From positions 124,001-188,000 of the forward strand of contig SVPQ01000001.1 of assembly GCA_015065845.1 (NCBI GenBank): 64,000 nt of DNA, written 5' to 3'. The notes beneath the pieces are model-generated. The model was not told where the DNA came from, did not search any database, and saw nothing but the letters and a program-made list of their open reading frames with translations. Shown here piece after piece: positions 27,101-35,091 of the stretch. A program made the translations under genes and the position numbers. Source of the stretch: Oscillospiraceae bacterium. GTDB lineage: Bacteria; Bacillota; Clostridia; Oscillospirales; Acutalibacteraceae. The first letter of the stretch is position 1; the number at the start of each line of letters is the position of its first letter.

Positions 27101-28200
27101 AGGTTAAACCAAGGGCATTCATCATTCGGGAATTCCTTTATAAATTCCTGCGCTGCTTCTGAAACTTTTTCATCATAGTTCCAGATAACATCTACAGTAT
27201 GTCTTTCTTCTTTTGTGCCACCAGCATTAAACATAACTTCAACTTTTGTGAAATCATCATTGAAACCTTCTGGGGTCATATAGAACTCTTCATTAGCAAG
27301 AAGGAAATCTTCACAAGGCAACCATAAAGCATCAGATGTTTTGGTAATAGACTTATCATAATTTAAAATAATCTTACCATCAGTTAAAACTTTACTGAAC
27401 CCATCTGTCATTTCTTTTTCACGAACAAAGTAATAACTATAGGAACCGCCAAAATAATCATCATACTCACAACAATAATGCCCATCTGCAATATATTCTG
27501 AAACATCACTTGTAAATTTACCGCTATTTATAACAAGTTCTCCAGGAACATCAATTCCCACACCTGCCATATCAATTTCTTTTACGTCTCCATCGCAATA
27601 TACATCAGTAAGTACTACTTTTGTACCAGGAGCAGCAACAAAAACGCTGTCTGGTTCAAACTCACTGTTTTCATCAGTCTGAACACAGTTAAATCTACCA
27701 CCATTTACTGTAAGTGTAAATGTTTCAGGGAAAGTTTTAGTTTCTGCGTTCCAGTCAGTACTGTTGTCAACCCTGACAACACCCATATTACCAGTATGAC
27801 CCTGTGCCTCGATTCTTGAATTTTCGTCAAGATTTAAAGTAATATTAGCCCCAAAACCTAAAATAAGAGGGTCAGCAGTTCCGTTTTCAAATGGGAATGT
27901 GCCCATCTGTGCATTAACGAGATTTAAAGTAATATCTCTGTTTTCAACATAGAGACCGAATTCAAGATACCAGTGTGTATCTTGAACTGTGAATTCCCCA
28001 GAACCACCTACTGGAATTGCATTAATAAGTGATTGCAAGTCATCACCTGGTTCAACTATTATTGCATCACTATTTGATTCAGTAGCTGATGCATCGTTAC
28101 CAGCTTCACCAACCACTTGTTCATCTGCTGCAAAAACAGTTGTTGGTACTAAAGATAATACCATCATCACAGCTAACAAGCACGACAAAATTTTTCTCAT
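24175..28200 (-). CDS. Secreted surface protein: beta-helix-like N-terminus, Cys modules, four FnIII-like repeats
   Basis: 1,341 residues with signal peptide MRKILSCLLAVMMVLSLVPT and GAGGTGG before the start. Residues about 35-250 resemble a beta-helix or carbohydrate-binding surface domain (DITLNLVNAQ, ITLNLDENSRIEA, FTLTVNGGRF). A long central region includes a Glu/Arg-rich coiled-coil-like stretch near 490-540. Residues about 760-960 hold Cys modules (HTEVTVTGKAATCTATG...CSVCG), four of them nearly identical. The last 350 residues are four FnIII-like repeats of the type seen in the proteins at 13702 and 17779. No anchor or catalytic domain is seen. It is transcribed divergently from an XRE regulator with paired palindromes between, so it may be a regulated surface protein. 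Confidence 0.8.
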   Translation of the reverse strand: MRKILSCLLAVMMVLSLVPTTVFAADEQVVGEAGNDASATESNSDAIIVEPGDDLQSLINAIPVGGSGEFTVQDTHWYLEFGLYVENRDITLNLVNAQMGTFPFENGTADPLILGFGANITLNLDENSRIEAQGHTGNMGVVRVDNSTDWNAETKTFPETFTLTVNGGRFNCVQTDENSEFEPDSVFVAAPGTKVVLTDVYCDGDVKEIDMAGVGIDVPGELVINSGKFTSDVSEYIADGHYCCEYDDYFGGSYSYYFVREKEMTDGFSKVLTDGKIILNYDKSITKTSDALWLPCEDFLLANEEFYMTPEGFNDDFTKVEVMFNAGGTKEERHTVDVIWNYDEKVSEAAQEFIKEFPNDECPWFNLTDMELVNYWAYKDTEGVKHTSLANYSGELKAILGNTNFLYLTDVRAGDDAIFYTATLGTGKLIHNGTVYFGSNVVGARAQHAIYVPENTGDTAEELIAAAQKRIDDYIGEGIVKITYADSTVTEYYNSEIANYDERYQTAQKELEEATKRRAEEEAKPENERDEQVISDCTFKIWECEHLIESIPNNKQWFINEFNEGNDYHFLKSAAGDFFFDIEVLRTGEVFKFVIIKDDTKLELPSYASVDLDTKVTVETDESAVPLDTIINVEKLTQGTDYDKIMDVLDDIENEMFDIKLHSGSLNRFFTKLANGKFEVKIPVPEKFSGKNLVVYYVDTDNKPVEYEVNVKDGFAIFSTDHFSIYTLAEKHEHSYTEKITKEPTCTESGTKTFTCSCGDSYTETIAKKGHTEVTVTGKAATCTATGLTDGKKCSVCGTTTVAQQTIAKKAHTEVTITGKAATCTATGLTDGKKCSVCGTTTVAQQTIAKKGHTEVTVTGKAATCTATGLTDGKKCSVCGTVTVAQQTIAKKGHTEVTVTGKAASCTETGLTDGKKCSVCGVTTVEQKEIAALGHDYAKDFTVDKEPTYKEAGSKSKHCSRCDAKTEVTAIAKKVLATPTVSFGNNAKGMQVKWNEIDGAESYIVYKSTYNTKTKKWSKWSSLKSGVTGTSYTDTAVKLGTTYKYTVRAVNGDVKSKYVDPEGITYNVTPTVKVALASNGIKVSWSTAANATGYTVYSSTYNTKTKKWSGWTNRGTVKANKTSWTDKSVKSGTQYKYTVRAVNGKVLSSYNKTGAATLYLAQPTVKIANNAKGVKVAWSKVTGATGYTVYRSEYKNGAWTKWASRGTAKANKTSWTDTKVTSGVQYKYTVRAINGKYKSTYVSSNTVLYLAQPNVTVKAVSNGIKVAWVQSTGATSYKIYRSEYNTKTKKWSSWKGIKTAKSTSKSYVDKTAKKGVKYRYTVKAVNGKVASTYKSSSSVKR
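25440..25925 (-). repeat. 123-bp tandem repeat coding for near-identical Cys modules
   Basis: The segment around ACCGGTTACTGTTACCTC recurs at 25498, 25621, 25744 and 25867, exactly 123 bp apart, encoding four 41-residue modules (HTEV.. C-x10-C-x2-C ..AQQTIAKK). DNA identity between units is very high, which points to recent duplication or conversion. Confidence 0.88.
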
Positions 28201-28222
28201 TTTTTTACCACCTCAATTTATT

Positions 28223-28245
28223 TTTTGTCCTATTATAAGACAAAA
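28223..28245. promoter_or_regulatory. Palindromic operator candidate 1 (with -10 in its centre)
   Basis: TTTTGTCC-TATTATA-AGACAAAA: 8-bp arms (one mismatch) around a 7-bp centre. On the minus strand the centre contains TATAAT, a good -10 for the surface-protein gene starting 23 bp away. Same design as the site at 28272. Confidence 0.65.
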
Positions 28246-28271
28246 TATTTGTGACTTTATGTTAACATTGA

Positions 28272-28294
28272 TTTTGTCTCGTGTCAAGACAAAA
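28272..28294. promoter_or_regulatory. Palindromic operator candidate 2
   Basis: TTTTGTCT-CGTGTCA-AGACAAAA: perfect 8-bp arms around a 7-bp centre, 49 bp from the matching site at 28223 and 41 bp upstream of the XRE gene. Likely binding site of the divergent XRE protein. Confidence 0.65.
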
Positions 28295-28334
28295 ACAATT
28301 TTTAGTAACATTACACAAAACGAGGTGCTAACCT

Positions 28335-28589
28335 TTGGCGAGAATAATAGATGGCAAAGAAATGAATCTTATAGGTGACAATGTCAGAAAATACAGAAAA
28401 CTCAGAAAAATGAGTCAGCAAAAACTTTCTAACAAACTTGAACTTTCAGGAGTTTATGTGTGTCGTGGCTCAATTTCAAGAATAGAAGATAAAACCCGTA
28501 CAGTTACTGATATTGAACTTTTTGCTATAGCAGAAGCGTTAAATGTTGAAATTAAAGATTTATATAATAACAAAAAACAACCTGATTAA
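28335..28589 (+). CDS. XRE/Cro-CI family transcriptional regulator (TTG start)
   Basis: 84 residues. The TTG at 28335 is chosen because GAGGTG lies 7 nt upstream; an ATG at 28362 has no good ribosome site and would still leave the HTH domain whole. The helix-turn-helix spans about residues 12-70 (IGDNVRKYRKLRKMSQQKLSNKL, SISRIED, FAIAEALNVEIKDLY). No effector domain follows. It faces the surface-protein gene at 24175 across 134 bp containing two matching palindromes, so it probably controls itself and that gene. It ends at a terminator that overlaps its stop codon. Confidence 0.85.
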   Translation: MARIIDGKEMNLIGDNVRKYRKLRKMSQQKLSNKLELSGVYVCRGSISRIEDKTRTVTDIELFAIAEALNVEIKDLYNNKKQPD

Positions 28590-28625
28590 ATGCATTTATA
28601 AAATACATTTGTCAGGTTGTTTTAT
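28577..28625 (+). terminator. Terminator of the XRE gene
   Basis: ACAACCTGA (28577-28585) pairs with TCAGGTTGT (28612-28620), with an inner AAATG/CATTT pairing, followed by TTTATTGTG. It overlaps the stop codon. Confidence 0.8.
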
Positions 28626-28659
28626 TGTGTCGTCAGTAAGTAAGTGGTAAGTTTAGTGG

Positions 28660-29040
28660 CAAATTGCAAATTTGCAAGGAATCAGGAAACAGGAAACAGG
28701 AAACAGGAAGCAGGAACTAGGAATCAGAAAAACACATCCTATCATTTTAGTTTACGAAAAAACTTTAAATGATAGGATGAGGTTATTTTTTCGTAGGGGC
28801 AGACTTGTAGTCGCCCGCGAGTATTGGAGTGAATTTAATTTAAAAACCAAGCAATCGAGTGTAATAAATAAAATGAACGCGAAGCAATTTTTAAAATAAG
28901 GTTGGCTTCGCGAGTATTTGGTTTATTGCTCTCGATTGGTTTGTTATATGATAAAAATTACTTCCACTACTGGGGGCGACAACAGGTCTGCCCCTACCAT
29001 AGTGGGAGTTAATTTTTCGTTTCATTTAAAGTTTATTGTA
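28660..29040. repeat. Composite hairpin element B
   Basis: Homologue of element A. It opens with AGGAAAC-type 7-mers (28677-28728), then ATCCTATCATTTTAG...CTTTAAATGATAGGAT (28736-28778), TCGTAGGGGCAGACTTG...CGCCCGCGAG, a segment with CTCGATTGGTTTGTTAT, and the nested hairpin CCACTACTGGGGGCGAC...GTCTGCCCC...TAGTGGGAG (28970-29009). The surrounding 600-bp gap (28626-29170) holds no credible gene. A few AGTTCCT-like bases near 29131 may be the right edge. Confidence 0.75.
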
Positions 29041-29169
29041 AACTGAAAACGATAGAATATTTTTGTTTTTATTTACTTTACTAGCAACTAGCCAACCAGC
29101 CACACTAACAACTATTATAATTACCACCGCAGTTCCTGAGTTATTCACTATTCAATCTTACTTCTTCAC

Positions 29170-29212
29170 TAACAATAAAACCTTGCAAGTTCTCACTTGC
29201 AAGGTTTTAATT
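29170..29212 (-). terminator. Intrinsic terminator of ileS
   Basis: AAAACCTTGCAAG (29177-29189) with CTTGCAAGGTTTT (29196-29208), followed on the minus strand by ATTGTT. Directly after the ileS stop. Confidence 0.85.
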
Positions 29213-29213
29213 T

Positions 29214-32200
29214 TTATACTCTCACTACTTCAATAGCAACATTCTCACCGTTAATATCCCAATCTTTTGCGTTAGCAGTTTCGCCAACTGTGATTGAGTC
29301 TGCAAGAACGATTGTAGCAATTGCATCTTTATTTTTGAGTGCAATATCTGCAATTTTCTGATTACCAGAAAGTGTTACATTGATATGGTCAGTAACATTG
29401 AAATCAGAATCTTTTCTCATTGTCTGAATCTTACTGATGAGCTCTTTTACAAAACCTTCTTCAATAAGTTCTTCTGTAAGTTCAGTATCAAGTGCAACAG
29501 TAACACCTTTATCTGAAACGGTGAACACGCCCTCTTTCTGAACTGTATCAATAAGAACATCTTCTACAGAAAGTTCCACCGTACCACTTGCAAGCTCTAA
29601 AACTAACTTGCCATCAGTGTCAAGTGTCTGTTTAGCATCACTAGGAAGTTCTGCTAAAGCAGTTCTGATTTCACCTAATTGCTTACCATACTTTGGACCT
29701 AATGTTTTTAACTGTGGTTTGAAAGTATATGAAACGAATGAAGATGCATCTGCGTCAAAGTCAACATTTTTAATGTTAAGTTCTTCACGTATAATATCAA
29801 TAAAGTAGCCTTCAACTTTTTTGTCACAATTTACATACATTGTGTTAAGAGGTTGTCTGTTCTTTAAGTTAGAACCATTTCTTGCTGCACGACCAAGAAC
29901 AACAATGTCAACTACTTCGTCCATATTCTTTTCGAGTTCCTTGTCAATAAGGTCTTCGCGTACTTCAGGGAAATCGCAAAGGTGAACGCTTTCAGGAGCA
30001 TTCTTATCTACATTACAAACGAGGTTTCTATAAATAGCCTCTGCCATAAATGGAATCATAGGAGCGGCAGTTTTTGCAGTAACTGTAAGCGCTGTATAAA
30101 GTGTCATATACGCAGCAGTTTTGTCTTCTGTTTCGCCCTGTACCCAATATCTTTCTCTGCCACGACGAACATACCAGTTACTCATTTCATCTGTGAATTC
30201 CTGAAGTGCTTTTGCTGCTTCTGGAATTTTGTAGTTAGCTAAGTTGTCATCAACAGCTTTAACCATTGAGTAAAGTTTTGAAAGAAGCCATTTATCCATT
30301 ACTGTAAGTTTGCAATCTTCTAAATTATATTTAGTAGGGTCAAACTTATCAATATTTGCATAAAGCACATAGAAAGCGTAAGTATTCCAGAGAGTACCCA
30401 TAAACTTTCTCTGACCTTCAACAACTGTTTTACCATAGAAACGGTTAGGAAGCCAAGGTGCTGAGTTAGTGTAGAAATACCAACGAATTGCGTCTGCACC
30501 ATAACTTTCGAGTGCATCAAACGGGTCAACTGCGTTACCCTTAGATTTACTCATTTTCTGACCGTTTTCGTCCTGAACGTGACCTAAAACTATAACATTT
30601 TTATAAGGTGCTTTATTGAAAATAAGAGTTGAGATTGCAAGAAGTGAGTAGAACCAACCTCTTGTCTGGTCAACTGCCTCAGAAATGAAGTCTGCAGGGA
30701 ACTGTGCTTCAAATAATTCTTTATTTTCAAAAGGATAGTGGTGTTGTGCAAATGGCATTGCACCACTGTCAAACCAACAGTCAATAACTTCAGGTACACG
30801 GTGCATTTCTTTACCGCAATCGGGACATTTAATTGTAACTGCATCAATAAATGGTCTGTGAAGTTCTATATCGTCAGGGCAATTATCACTCATTGATTTT
30901 AATTCTTCAATAGAGCCGATTGAATGACGACAACCGCATTCACATTCCCAGATGTTAAGAGGTGTACCCCAATATCTGTTACGAGAAATACCCCAGTCCT
31001 GAACATTTTCTAACCAGTCGCCAAAACGACCTTTACCAATGCTTTCAGGAATCCAGTTGATTGTGTTGTTATTTTTAATAAGGTCTTCTCTTACCTCTGT
31101 CATCTTGATAAACCAGGATTCTCTTGCATAGTAAATAAGAGGAGTTGAACATCTCCAGCAGTGTGGATATTCGTGTTCAAATTTAGGAGCATTGAAAAGA
31201 AGCCCTGCTTTTTCAAGGTCAACTAAAACTAGTTTATCTGCATCTTTAACGAAAGTACCAACATAAGGTGTTGGCTCTGCCATTAAACCCGCACCGTCAA
31301 CTAATTGAATGAATGGTAAGTCATATTTTCTGCCGACCTTTGCGTCATCTTCACCGAATGCAGGTGCAATGTGAACAATACCTGTACCGTCTGACATAGT
31401 AACATAACTGTCAGTTGTAATAAAGAAACCTTTTTTATTTTGTTTGTCGCAAAGTGGTTTTACATAATCAAAAAGAGGAACATATTCTTTATGCTCAAGG
31501 TCTGCGCCTTTCATTGTTTCGATTATTTCATACGCTTCAGTTTCTTCTGTTTTAAGTTTACCTAAAACTTTATCAAGAAGAGCTTCTGCCATATAATATG
31601 TGTAACCGTCTGCCGCTTTAACTTTACAGTATGTATCAGCAGGATTTACGCAGAGCGCTACGTTTGATGGAAGAGTCCACGGTGTAGTTGTCCATGCAAG
31701 GAAATATGCATCTTCATCTGCAACTTTAAAACGAACTACTGCTGAGCGCTCTTTTACTGTTTTATAGCCTTGTGCTACCTCGTGTGAAGAAAGCGGAGTA
31801 CCACAACGAGGGCAATAAGGAACTATTTTAAAGCCTTTGTAAAGAAGATTTTTCTCATAAATCTTTTTGAGTGCCCACCACTCTGATTCAATGAAATCAT
31901 TGTGATAGGTAACATAAGGGTCTTCCATATCTGCCCAGAAACCAACTGTACGAGAGAAATCTTCCCACATACCTTTGTATTTCCAAACACTTTCTTTACA
32001 GTGACCGATAAATGGCTCAAGACCATATTCTTCAATTTGTTCTTTACCGTCAAGACCTAAAAGTTTTTCAACTTCAAGTTCAACAGGAAGACCGTGAGTA
32101 TCCCAACCAGCCTTTCTCGGAACCATACAACCTTTCATTGTACGGTAACGCGGAATCATATCTTTAATAACACGGGTTAAAACGTGACCGATATGTGGCT

Positions 32201-32357
32201 TACCATTTGCAGTTGGTGGGCCATCATAAAAGACATAAGGTGTTCCGTTCTTTCTGTCTTCAATACTTTTTTCAAAGATTTTTTGGTCACGCCAGAATTT
32301 TTCAATTTGTTTTTCTTGTTCAACAAAATTCACATTTGGTGAAATTGGGTCGTACAT
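29214..32357 (-). CDS. ileS: Isoleucyl-tRNA synthetase, long (type 2) form
   Basis: 1,047 residues from the ATG at 32357, which has GGAGG 8 nt upstream; the open frame before it belongs to the leader. Class I motifs are PHIGHVL near residue 50 and KMSKSKG near 600, with the editing domain between them (GWDTHGLPVE, TTTPWTLPSN). Zn-type cysteines occur at CPRCGTPL and CECGCRHS. The C-terminal region is the extended form. Length and the PHIGHV-type motif match IleRS2, the type linked to natural mupirocin tolerance, rather than the roughly 920-residue IleRS1. It charges tRNA-Ile in the cytoplasm and is controlled by a T-box leader. Confidence 0.95.
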   Translation of the reverse strand: MYDPISPNVNFVEQEKQIEKFWRDQKIFEKSIEDRKNGTPYVFYDGPPTANGKPHIGHVLTRVIKDMIPRYRTMKGCMVPRKAGWDTHGLPVELEVEKLLGLDGKEQIEEYGLEPFIGHCKESVWKYKGMWEDFSRTVGFWADMEDPYVTYHNDFIESEWWALKKIYEKNLLYKGFKIVPYCPRCGTPLSSHEVAQGYKTVKERSAVVRFKVADEDAYFLAWTTTPWTLPSNVALCVNPADTYCKVKAADGYTYYMAEALLDKVLGKLKTEETEAYEIIETMKGADLEHKEYVPLFDYVKPLCDKQNKKGFFITTDSYVTMSDGTGIVHIAPAFGEDDAKVGRKYDLPFIQLVDGAGLMAEPTPYVGTFVKDADKLVLVDLEKAGLLFNAPKFEHEYPHCWRCSTPLIYYARESWFIKMTEVREDLIKNNNTINWIPESIGKGRFGDWLENVQDWGISRNRYWGTPLNIWECECGCRHSIGSIEELKSMSDNCPDDIELHRPFIDAVTIKCPDCGKEMHRVPEVIDCWFDSGAMPFAQHHYPFENKELFEAQFPADFISEAVDQTRGWFYSLLAISTLIFNKAPYKNVIVLGHVQDENGQKMSKSKGNAVDPFDALESYGADAIRWYFYTNSAPWLPNRFYGKTVVEGQRKFMGTLWNTYAFYVLYANIDKFDPTKYNLEDCKLTVMDKWLLSKLYSMVKAVDDNLANYKIPEAAKALQEFTDEMSNWYVRRGRERYWVQGETEDKTAAYMTLYTALTVTAKTAAPMIPFMAEAIYRNLVCNVDKNAPESVHLCDFPEVREDLIDKELEKNMDEVVDIVVLGRAARNGSNLKNRQPLNTMYVNCDKKVEGYFIDIIREELNIKNVDFDADASSFVSYTFKPQLKTLGPKYGKQLGEIRTALAELPSDAKQTLDTDGKLVLELASGTVELSVEDVLIDTVQKEGVFTVSDKGVTVALDTELTEELIEEGFVKELISKIQTMRKDSDFNVTDHINVTLSGNQKIADIALKNKDAIATIVLADSITVGETANAKDWDINGENVAIEVVRV

Positions 32358-32387
32358 TCTGATACCTCCATAAAATATATTCGTGGA

Positions 32388-32421
32388 AAAAATAAAAAAC
32401 CTGCCCTGTAATAACAGGACA
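32388..32421 (-). terminator. Conditional terminator of the ileS T-box
   Basis: Minus strand TGTCCTGT-TATT-ACAGGGCA stem (32421-32402) followed by GGTTTTTTATTTTTT. It is expected to form when tRNA-Ile is charged. Confidence 0.85.
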
Positions 32422-32626
32422 AGTGTAACTTGCAACCACCTTTATTACTACGTACTGACATACGCCACTCCTATAACGGTGAGTTTCCGTAAAGACTTAC
32501 TGCAATTTCAGTCTTTCAGCTCAAAAGTGATTTTCAGCCTTTTAAATCTACCGGGCTTGCACCGCCCCCGGTTCGCTTTGAGATTTTTATAAAAAGCCTA
32601 CTGTCTTCGTCAATGCCTTTCATACA
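32388..32626 (-). promoter_or_regulatory. T-box riboswitch (tRNA-Ile) of ileS
   Basis: The minus-strand leader has a Stem I distal part typical of T-boxes (AGCGAACCGGGGG, then GGTGCAAGCCCGG), a specifier region GCTGAAAATCACTTTTGAGC with the Ile codon ATC (32531-32529), and the antiterminator T-box motif AAAGGTGGTTGCA (32443-32431). A terminator precedes the start codon. Uncharged tRNA-Ile would stabilise the antiterminator and raise IleRS expression. Confidence 0.92.
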
Positions 32627-32632
32627 GAGAGT

Positions 32633-32661
32633 ATATTAACACATAAAAATATTTTTTGCAA
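32633..32661 (-). promoter_or_regulatory. Promoter of the ileS T-box leader
   Basis: Minus strand TTGCAA (32661-32656), 17 bp, TAATAT (32638-32633), placing the RNA start just before Stem I. Confidence 0.6.
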
Positions 32662-32704
32662 GTGTTATTATGTATTTATTATTATAATAATTTTAATCTA
32701 TATC

Positions 32705-32733
32705 TTTACAACTTACACTTTTTTGGGTATAAT
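32705..32733 (+). promoter_or_regulatory. Promoter of prfB
   Basis: TTTACA (32705-32710), 17 bp, TATAAT (32728-32733). It lies 52 bp before the prfB ATG. Confidence 0.7.
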
Positions 32734-32784
32734 AGATATTTGGTAAAATATGTTTTAAATTATTTTCTTGAAAGGATTTTTTAT

Positions 32785-33891
32785 ATGCTTCAATTTGAAG
32801 AATTAAACTTGGAATTATCATCTTACGAAGATAAACTTACAGATTTAGCTGATGCTTTAGGTCTTAAAGCAATGGCAGACGAAGTTAAAGAATTAGAAGA
32901 ACAGAGTGCTCAGGATGGTTTCTGGGATGATGTTCAGAATTCACAGAAAATCGTTCAGAGAACTGCAACATTAAAAAATAAAATCAAGGCTTACGATGAC
33001 CTTAAAGCAGTTTATGAAGATACTCTTACTTTAATTGAACTTGCAAATGAAGAAGAGGACGAATCATTATTTGAGGAATGTCGCTCTAGTGTTGATTCTT
33101 TTATAAGCCAACTTGATGCTATGACACTCTCTACACTTCTTACAGGCGAATATGACGGAAATAATGCTATTCTTACATTCCACGCAGGTGCAGGTGGTAC
33201 AGAGGCTCAGGACTGGGCACAGATGCTTTTCAGAATGTATAACCGCTGGGGTGAAAGACACGGTTTCAAAGTTTCTACACTCGACTACCTTGATGGCGAT
33301 GAAGCAGGTCTTAAATCTGCAGTTATTCTTATCGAAGGCGAAAATGCTTACGGATATATGAAGAGCGAAAGCGGTATTCACCGCCTTGTTCGTGTTTCTC
33401 CATTTGACGCTTCAGGCAGACGCCACACTTCATTTGCTTCATTAGAAGTTATGCCTGAAATTGATGATACAATTGAAGTTGACATTGCACCTGAAGATAT
33501 TAAAATGGACGTTTACCGTTCATCTGGTGCAGGTGGTCAGAAAGTTAATAAAACTTCATCTGCTGTTCGTCTTACTCATATTCCTACAGGTATTGTATGT
33601 TCCTGTCAGGTTGAAAGAAGTCAGCACCAGAACAGAGAAGTTGCTATGCGTATGCTCAAATCAAAACTTATTGAAATCAAAGAAAGAGAACACCTTGACA
33701 AAATCAGTGATATCAAAGGTGTTCAGAAAGAAATTGCGTGGGGTAGCCAGATTCGTTCTTATGTATTTATGCCATACACCCTTGCAAAAGACCACAGAAC
33801 GAACTTTGAAAATGGTAATATAAACGCAGTTATGGACGGCGATATTGACGGTTTCATTAATGCATATTTAAAAGCACAGGCGAATAAATAA
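32785..33891 (+). CDS. prfB: Peptide chain release factor 2
   Basis: 368 residues from the ATG at 32785, with GAAAGGA upstream; the open frame before it spans the promoter. RF2 hallmarks are the SPF stop-codon motif (VRVSPFDASGRRHTSF) and the catalytic GGQ (SSGAGGQKVNKTSSAVRLTH). It reads UGA/UAA and releases the peptide at the ribosome. Unlike most prfB genes, the region around residues 20-40 reads straight through without the CUU-UGA programmed frameshift, so autoregulation by that route is absent. Followed after 1 bp by the malic enzyme gene. Confidence 0.95.
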   Translation: MLQFEELNLELSSYEDKLTDLADALGLKAMADEVKELEEQSAQDGFWDDVQNSQKIVQRTATLKNKIKAYDDLKAVYEDTLTLIELANEEEDESLFEECRSSVDSFISQLDAMTLSTLLTGEYDGNNAILTFHAGAGGTEAQDWAQMLFRMYNRWGERHGFKVSTLDYLDGDEAGLKSAVILIEGENAYGYMKSESGIHRLVRVSPFDASGRRHTSFASLEVMPEIDDTIEVDIAPEDIKMDVYRSSGAGGQKVNKTSSAVRLTHIPTGIVCSCQVERSQHQNREVAMRMLKSKLIEIKEREHLDKISDIKGVQKEIAWGSQIRSYVFMPYTLAKDHRTNFENGNINAVMDGDIDGFINAYLKAQANK

Positions 33892-33892
33892 A

Positions 33893-35065
33893 ATGGATAT
33901 AAGAAAAGAATCATTAAAAAAGCACTACGAGTGGAACGGTAAAATTGAAGTTGTTACCCGTTGCCCTTTAGAAACACGAGAAGATATGTCTTTGGCATAC
34001 ACCCCCGGTGTAGCTGAAGCGTGTCTTGAAATAGAGAAAGATATCAATAAATCTTTTGAATTAACAAGAAGAAACAATCTTGTTGCAGTTATAACAGATG
34101 GTACTGCGGTTTTAGGTCTTGGTGATATAGGTCCGGAAGCGGGTATGCCAGTTATGGAGGGCAAATGCGCACTCTTTAAAGCATTTGCAGATGTTGACGC
34201 ATTCCCTCTTTGTGTCAAATCAAAGGATACAGACGAAATTGTAAAAACTATTTCTTTAATTTCAGGTAGTTTTGGTGGAATAAATTTAGAAGATATTTCT
34301 GCACCAAGATGTTTTGAAATCGAAAAGAAATTAAATGAATGTTGTGATATTCCGATATTCCACGATGACCAGCACGGTACTGCAGTTGTTGTTCTTGCGG
34401 CACTTCTAAACGCATTAAAGGTTGTAAAGAAAGATATTGAAACTGCTAAAATTGTTGTTAATGGTTTAGGTGCGGCAGGTACTGCTATTTCTAAAATGCT
34501 TATTTCTGCAGGTGCTAAAAATATGGTGCTTGTTGATAAAAAAGGCATTATTGAAGAAAGCGACACTTTTTTAGGTGAAGAAAGACAGTATTTAGCAAAA
34601 ATTACAAATAAAGAAAATTTAAAAGGTAACCTTTCTGTTGCTATAAAAAATGCAGATGTATTTATCGGCGTTTCTGCCCCGGATATTTTAAGCGAAGATA
34701 TGGTTAAAACGATGAACAGCGACTCTATCGTTTTTGCTATGGCTAACCCGACACCTGAAATTATGCCAGACAAAGCAAAAAATGCAGGTGCAAGAATTGT
34801 CGGTACAGGTCGTTCAGATTTTCCAAACCAAATTAACAATGTTCTTGTTTTCCCCGGTATTTTCCGTGGTGCACTTGATGCGAACGCTACAAAAATCACA
34901 GAAAATATGAAACTTGCCTCTGCAAAAGCACTAGCGGAACATATTCCTGAAAATGAATTAAACGAAGAAAACATAATTCCATCTGCACTCGATAAATCAA
35001 TTGCTTACGAAGTTGCAAAAGCAGTTAAAGAACAAGCGGTGGTTGATAAAGTAGTTAGAATTTAG
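33893..35065 (+). CDS. Malic enzyme (malate dehydrogenase, oxaloacetate-decarboxylating)
   Basis: 390 residues, the short bacterial malic enzyme form. Visible motifs include SLAYTPGVAEACLEI, the catalytic Lys region VMEGKCALFKAFADVDA, the metal site FHDDQHGTAVV, and the NAD(P) Rossmann motif VVNGLGAAGTAISKML. It converts malate to pyruvate and CO2 with NAD(P)+ reduction; the cofactor preference cannot be read safely. Its ATG lies 1 bp after the prfB stop and lacks its own ribosome site, so it is probably translationally coupled to prfB, an unusual pairing. Confidence 0.92.
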   Translation: MDIRKESLKKHYEWNGKIEVVTRCPLETREDMSLAYTPGVAEACLEIEKDINKSFELTRRNNLVAVITDGTAVLGLGDIGPEAGMPVMEGKCALFKAFADVDAFPLCVKSKDTDEIVKTISLISGSFGGINLEDISAPRCFEIEKKLNECCDIPIFHDDQHGTAVVVLAALLNALKVVKKDIETAKIVVNGLGAAGTAISKMLISAGAKNMVLVDKKGIIEESDTFLGEERQYLAKITNKENLKGNLSVAIKNADVFIGVSAPDILSEDMVKTMNSDSIVFAMANPTPEIMPDKAKNAGARIVGTGRSDFPNQINNVLVFPGIFRGALDANATKITENMKLASAKALAEHIPENELNEENIIPSALDKSIAYEVAKAVKEQAVVDKVVRI

Positions 35066-35088
35066 GAAATTCTAACTACTTTTTAATT
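35051..35088 (+). terminator. Terminator of the prfB/malic enzyme operon
   Basis: GTAGTTAGAATTT (35051-35063) with AAATTCTAACTAC (35067-35079), then TTTTTAATTT. The stem includes the stop codon of the malic enzyme gene. Confidence 0.88.
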
Positions 35089-35091
35089 TAA

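Noticed and set aside
28672-28899. Open frame of 75 codons on the plus strand
   Set aside because: It lies wholly in repeat element B and begins in the 7-bp tandem repeats (KQETGNRKQE), so it is not a gene.
32500-32600. tRNA-like segment (GGTTCGCTTTG on plus strand, CCGG stems)
   Set aside because: It is the Stem I distal region of the ileS T-box on the minus strand; no cloverleaf forms.
33925-34974. Long minus-strand open frame (349 codons)
   Set aside because: Antisense to the malic enzyme gene, whose motifs are unmistakable; the antisense product is Ser/Phe-rich with no recognisable domain.
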